Source: Nitrospira sp. ST-bin5
GTDB lineage: Bacteria > Nitrospirota > Nitrospiria > Nitrospirales > Nitrospiraceae
Assembly: GCA_002083555.1 (NCBI GenBank)
Contig: MSXN01000007.1
Location: forward strand, 359,921-423,920
Direction of reading: 5' to 3'
DNA length: 64,000 nt
The position numbers and the translations under genes were made by a program. Positions within the stretch are counted from its first letter, which is position 1. Each line of letters begins with the position of its first letter. The notes beneath the pieces were generated by a model. The model ran no database searches and was not told where the DNA came from. It saw nothing but the letters and a program-made list of their open reading frames with translations. This document shows positions 60,676-64,000 of the stretch, piece after piece.

Positions 60676-61737
60676 TTAGGGATGCTGTATGACTTGAAAA
60701 TAGCAGAAGCCTTCGTGCTCGACGAGTTTCTTTGCAAAAACTCCCGCGGCCGTTTCCAGTGTGGCGGCGACGGTTTCATTGTTTGTGCCGAACAGACTCC
60801 CGCCACGCACGGCTTTCCCTGTCAGAGAGGTGACGACAGCTTCAGTCCTGAGCGCCTGCCGCGTCACGGTGGCCAGAGCTTCAAGCGAAATGGGCGGGTG
60901 AGACAAATCGAAAGCCGGATAGGGGGAGGCCGTCGTCGGCAGACGGAGGGCCGTTGCCTGTTGCACGGCGGGAACACGGAAGGCGGCGTCGAAGAAGGCT
61001 TCCAGAAACAGGCGGGTGAGGTCGGCGCTGACCCGCTGAGAGTTGATGGGAGTCGTTGTCGGTTCAACGGCATGGGTCGCGTCAACCTGCGCGGTGGCGG
61101 AGAGGCCGGGAAACCGAACGGTGTTTCCCCCGCGGTCCACAAACCCTCGCGAGGTGACTTGGACGATCCCGCGCACCGTTCCTGCGCCGGCGTCGGGGGT
61201 AATGGCATATCGCACGTCGCCGAAGTAGGCCCGGTTGTAGGCGAGGAGGAGTTGAGCAAAGAGCGAGGGGTCTCGCGCCAACGCGTCTTCATCAAAATCG
61301 AGATGGGCCTGCCAGTGGCGGATTGCGTCGGTGAGCAGGCGGAGTTTGTCCAGATCCAATTTACGACGAGAAGGGTCAGCGAAATCGCCTGCCATATCGG
61401 AAAGGACACGTAAGGATGCCGCGTTGCTTCCGGTTCGATCGAGAATCCGTTCAACCAACGCCTGCACAGGCGTCCGGAGTCTGCTACCGATGATGACGGG
61501 CGACATGGCCGTTCGTGTTGCAGGGGGCTCTGCTGCAACATTGAGCGGCAGGCTGCTGCCATCGTGGGCCTGTTGAGTACAGGCCTTGAATCGTTCCACC
61601 TTCACGGAGTCGCCGGCGAGCTTTTCTTCAAACGAGGACCGATGCACATCGAGATTCTCCCGCAGATCAATGAGCGACGATGTACAGCTGGTCAGAAGCG
61701 GAAGGGTTAGAAGTGTGACGAAACCAAGCCGACGCAT
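60676..61737 (-). CDS. Predicted lipoprotein of unknown function
   Basis: 353 residues from ATG 61737, with GGAG upstream. MRRLGFVTLLTLPLLTSC is a lipoprotein signal. The mature part has helices (VQALVERILDRTGSNAASLR) followed by a beta-like section with TRGFVDRGG-type sequence and a helical end. No enzyme motif is apparent. It is first of the three-gene patatin set; a chaperone or inhibitor for the lipases is possible but unproven. The 200-base leader upstream can form several small hairpins. Confidence 0.68.
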   Translation of the reverse strand: MRRLGFVTLLTLPLLTSCTSSLIDLRENLDVHRSSFEEKLAGDSVKVERFKACTQQAHDGSSLPLNVAAEPPATRTAMSPVIIGSRLRTPVQALVERILDRTGSNAASLRVLSDMAGDFADPSRRKLDLDKLRLLTDAIRHWQAHLDFDEDALARDPSLFAQLLLAYNRAYFGDVRYAITPDAGAGTVRGIVQVTSRGFVDRGGNTVRFPGLSATAQVDATHAVEPTTTPINSQRVSADLTRLFLEAFFDAAFRVPAVQQATALRLPTTASPYPAFDLSHPPISLEALATVTRQALRTEAVVTSLTGKAVRGGSLFGTNNETVAATLETAAGVFAKKLVEHEGFCYFQVIQHP

Positions 61738-61936
61738 GAGGGTCTCCAATCGCAGAGTGTAAGTATGGGGCACGGTCACAGATGAGACGAAGAGGTCCGC
61801 AAGGGCCATTCCTTGATGTGTCCCGGTGCAAAGACCGGAAAGTCAGGTTTGCGTCGGTACGGTTCCGTGCAGATCGACCAGGGCCCTCACCAATGGGTCG
61901 GGAGTAATACAGCCCTGTATGGGTTTCGATATCGGA

Positions 61937-62503
61937 TCAGTGCTTTTTATCTCTCTGCATGATCTTGTCCGTCCAGGCTAGGAGGATGGCGGAGCCGAGG
62001 AAGGTGATGTGGATGAAGATCTTCCACTTGATGTCGTCGTAGTTTTCATTGTGAATATTAACGAAGGATTTCAGAAGATGAATGCTGGAGATCCCGATCA
62101 ACGAGGCCGCCAGCTTGATTTTGATCGTCCCGGGGTCGATGTGGGTCAGCCAGTCCGGGCGATCCGGATGCCCTTCCAGATCCAGCTTGCTGACGAATGT
62201 GGCGTAGCCGCCGATGATGACCATGGTCAACAGATTGGCGACCATGGTGACGTCGATCAATCCCAGCACGCCCAACATGAAGATGGTTTCTTCCTGCTGA
62301 TTGATGTGCCGGACCATTTCCCACAGTTCCACCAGAAATTTATACGCGTAGAGCAGTTCCGCGATAATGAGCCCTCCGTAGAGGGGGGCTTGGATCCAGC
62401 GGCTGGCGAAGACGACGATTTCAAAGACATGTTCAATGTGGGCCACGGCGGTTCGGTTCGCTGCTTTCGGCTGGTGGGACGGGGACGAATGCTCGCTGGA
62501 CAT
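61937..62503 (-). CDS. YqhA (UPF0114) family membrane protein
   Basis: 188 residues from ATG 62503, behind GAGGAGG. EIVVFASRWIQAPLYGGLII is the family opening, followed by FMLGVLGLIDVTMVANLLTM with IIGGYATFVSKLD, and IKLAASLIGISSIHLLKSFV. Four membrane segments. YqhA proteins are widespread with no settled function. Faces the same direction as the downstream lipoprotein but with a 200-base gap. Confidence 0.92.
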   Translation of the reverse strand: MSSEHSSPSHQPKAANRTAVAHIEHVFEIVVFASRWIQAPLYGGLIIAELLYAYKFLVELWEMVRHINQQEETIFMLGVLGLIDVTMVANLLTMVIIGGYATFVSKLDLEGHPDRPDWLTHIDPGTIKIKLAASLIGISSIHLLKSFVNIHNENYDDIKWKIFIHITFLGSAILLAWTDKIMQRDKKH

Positions 62504-62622
62504 CAAGCCTCCTCAATTATTCAAGCGCCCGCTGGGGGCCACGTGTGCGGGTATCCTAAAGTGCGTCGTACGACCTGTCAATTCAGACGAGGAAAGTTCA
62601 GCGTCGTCCGGAAGAGTGTTCC

Positions 62623-63285
62623 CTAGGCAGCTCGGGCGGCGATGGCTTGTGTTGCGGGTGTCGAGGGAGAAGGTGACACGGGCGCTGCCGGAGAGTGAGT
62701 CTTGAGCAGCGTCGCGGCGCGTCTCCCGGCCAGGCGAATTTGCTCGGCTCCCATGCGCGCCGGGTTATCGGTCGGGAGCTGAGCGAGCAAGAGATCGGCG
62801 AATCCGTTGATAGATGTCAGGAGATTGTTCAGATCGTGGATTAACCGGGGCGGAGCGGCGGCGATGTCGGGGCGCGGTTCATCCGATTTAAGAAGCCCGG
62901 TGCGTCCATTCACACGGGCCAGGGCCCGTTCAATGGTGCGCGCGTGATCGGCGTCGGTCGACGGGAGCAGGCAGAGCACCTCGTGAACGCCTTGCCGAAG
63001 CATGAGAAGCTGAAGGGATTGGTCCATCTTCATGACCAGCCCGATGATTGCCGTGGCGGGCGAGGCAGTATGGATCGTGCGCAATTCGGTCTGTGCCGTT
63101 GCTTCGTCGACAAGGATCAGATCGACTCGGTGCGACTGGAGATAGACCAGCGCATCGGGAACGGTGGTCACGGATGCCACGTTCAGAGGTTCAGCCAAGT
63201 GTGTGTGCATCCATGCGTCGAGGGTCCCGGCAAGGGGCATTCCCGCCCCGATGAATACAACAGAGGTTGGTGGGTGGAGTATCAC
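62623..63285 (-). CDS. Receiver-like/DHp protein lacking a kinase ATPase domain
   Basis: 220 residues from a GTG at 63285 that overlaps the preceding stop by four bases; the in-frame ATG at 63318 lies deeper in the neighbour. Residues 1-110 resemble a degenerate receiver (SVVFIGAG, DLILVDEATAQ) lacking the acidic pair. Residues 150-200 (LIHDLNNLLTSINGFADLLL) form a histidine-kinase dimerisation helix with the phospho-accepting His, but the chain ends in a Pro/Ala tail with no ATP-binding domain. It may be a phosphotransfer partner of the adjacent multi-receiver protein. Confidence 0.68.
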   Translation of the reverse strand: MILHPPTSVVFIGAGMPLAGTLDAWMHTHLAEPLNVASVTTVPDALVYLQSHRVDLILVDEATAQTELRTIHTASPATAIIGLVMKMDQSLQLLMLRQGVHEVLCLLPSTDADHARTIERALARVNGRTGLLKSDEPRPDIAAAPPRLIHDLNNLLTSINGFADLLLAQLPTDNPARMGAEQIRLAGRRAATLLKTHSPAAPVSPSPSTPATQAIAARAA

Positions 63286-64000
63286 GCCGCCGCTCGGTTG
63301 TCGGATGGGGACAGCCACTGAGTCAGTACTCGGTGGAGATCCTGACTCTTGACCGGTTTGCTGACAAAGTCATCCATGCCTGAGGACAGACAGTGCTCGC
63401 GATCGCCTTCCATGGCATTGGCCGTCATGGCAATGATGGGGAGATGGGTGCCCGGCTGCTCATGGGCGCGGATCATTCTCGTCGTTTCAAACCCGTCCAA
63501 TTCAGGCATCTGACAATCCATGAACACCAGGGTGTAGGCATGCCGGCTCAGGGCGGCGAGTCCCTCGTTTCCGTTGCCCGCGACATCGACTCGATAGCCA
63601 AGCTTTTCCAGCATCTTTACCGCGACCTTCTGATTGACGAGGTTGTCGTCCACCACCAGCAGCCTGACGTGGGCGTGCATTTCGGCTACCTGGTGGCGTG
63701 TAATGAGAGGTGGCGCCGGGGCTGCGGCCGGGGTATCGGCGTGAGTAGCCTGTGCTTGTCCCATCACGAGACGCAGACAATCGTAGAGGTGCTTTTTTCG
63801 TACCGGCTTCGTGAGATAGGCGGAAAACCCAGAGGCATGGGCCACCTTGGCGTCGCCTCGCCGGCCCAACGATGTGAGCAGTACGAGTCGCGTGTGGTCG
63901 AGATTCGCATCGTCTCTGATGGCGCGTCCGAGCGCCAGGCCGTCCATCCCGGGCATGTGCATATCGAGAATGGCCAGGTCGAACGGTTTTCCCTCCGTCG
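63282..64000 (-). CDS. Multi-receiver hybrid signalling protein (partial, 5' end outside)
   Basis: The frame continues past the window edge (FDLAILDMHMPGMDG reads across 63950-64000). The visible 239 or so residues contain the second half of one receiver (LVLLTSLG, YLTKPVRKKHL) and a complete second one: RLLVVDDNLVNQKVAVKMLE, FMDCQMPELDGFETT and FVSKPVKSQDL. This is the usual C-terminal layout of BarA/BvgS-like hybrid kinases. The ATP-binding core would lie upstream, outside the window. Confidence 0.88.
   Translation of the reverse strand, partial: TEGKPFDLAILDMHMPGMDGLALGRAIRDDANLDHTRLVLLTSLGRRGDAKVAHASGFSAYLTKPVRKKHLYDCLRLVMGQAQATHADTPAAAPAPPLITRHQVAEMHAHVRLLVVDDNLVNQKVAVKMLEKLGYRVDVAGNGNEGLAALSRHAYTLVFMDCQMPELDGFETTRMIRAHEQPGTHLPIIAMTANAMEGDREHCLSSGMDDFVSKPVKSQDLHRVLTQWLSPSDNRAAA

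Noticed and set aside
61738..61936. Possible c-di-GMP (GEMM-I) riboswitch in the leader of the lipoprotein-patatin operon
   Set aside because: A GACGCAAAcc stretch and small hairpins are present on the minus strand, but the first conserved half (AGGGCAAACC) is missing, so the motif is not supported.
1..64000. tRNA, rRNA, CRISPR array, prophage or complete insertion sequence
   Set aside because: No cloverleaf with CCA-type end, no rRNA-like block, no regularly spaced repeats and no transposase or integrase frame could be found by eye; short or degenerate ones could be missed.

Overview
This is a GC-rich bacterial chromosome segment with dense, mostly housekeeping gene content. There are no rRNA or tRNA genes and no CRISPR array. 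The gene mix points to a Nitrospira-like member of the Nitrospirota: diaminopimelate aminotransferase DapL, UbiE/MenG for menaquinone, stress proteins carrying PCP_red domains, patatin lipoproteins, and foldback intergenic repeats resembling ones I recall from Nitrospira genomes. This assignment is inference from content; no marker RNA is present.

Layout. 0-9.6 kb: a PilZ protein, panC, folK, dapL, a glutamine amidotransferase, two methyltransferase-like proteins and several small envelope proteins. 9.6-13.5 kb is the accessory island: a foldback repeat, a GIY-YIG/DUF4357 gene with no start codon, and a MntA-HepT toxin-antitoxin pair lying between an intact AttH/CrtC-like lipocalin gene and a duplicated, truncated copy of its 3' end. 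13.6-17 kb: a Lon-N/ABC exporter/SirB1-like run. 17-24.5 kb: a MBL-fold hydrolase with MarR, a HEAT protein, a metallophosphoesterase, truD, and a two-gene arginine dihydrolase/ornithine cyclodeaminase pair that looks like a split ArgZ/AgrE. 24.5-36.7 kb: a beta-barrel protein, gpsA-larB, larC-exchanger-pdxA-hypothetical-rsmA, ftsK-lolA and a 2OG-Fe(II) oxygenase. Foldback repeats follow the dihydrolase gene and precede larC.

37.7-44.4 kb is the most distinctive block, all on the minus strand: ubiE, a B12-binding radical SAM enzyme, a 697-residue fusion of two universal stress domains with a rubredoxin-like knuckle and three PCP_red modules, a radical SAM/SPASM enzyme ending in another PCP_red module, and a CopD-like membrane protein. 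44.4-51.1 kb: an unusually short UvrA, a DUF486 protein, an outer-membrane-like protein and a HerA-type ATPase. 51.2-57.1 kb: a six-PAS histidine kinase with two NarL-type regulators and a lone receiver. 57.2-61.7 kb: a lipoprotein plus two patatin-like proteins. The window ends with a YqhA protein, a receiver/DHp protein lacking an ATPase domain, and the C-terminal part of a multi-receiver protein.

One pattern recurs: several monocistronic or operon-first genes (MarR and HEAT genes, ftsK, ubiE, uvrA, the Lon-like gene, the EF-hand gene) have a sigma70-like -10 box only 5-10 bases before the start codon and no Shine-Dalgarno sequence. This suggests leaderless transcription.
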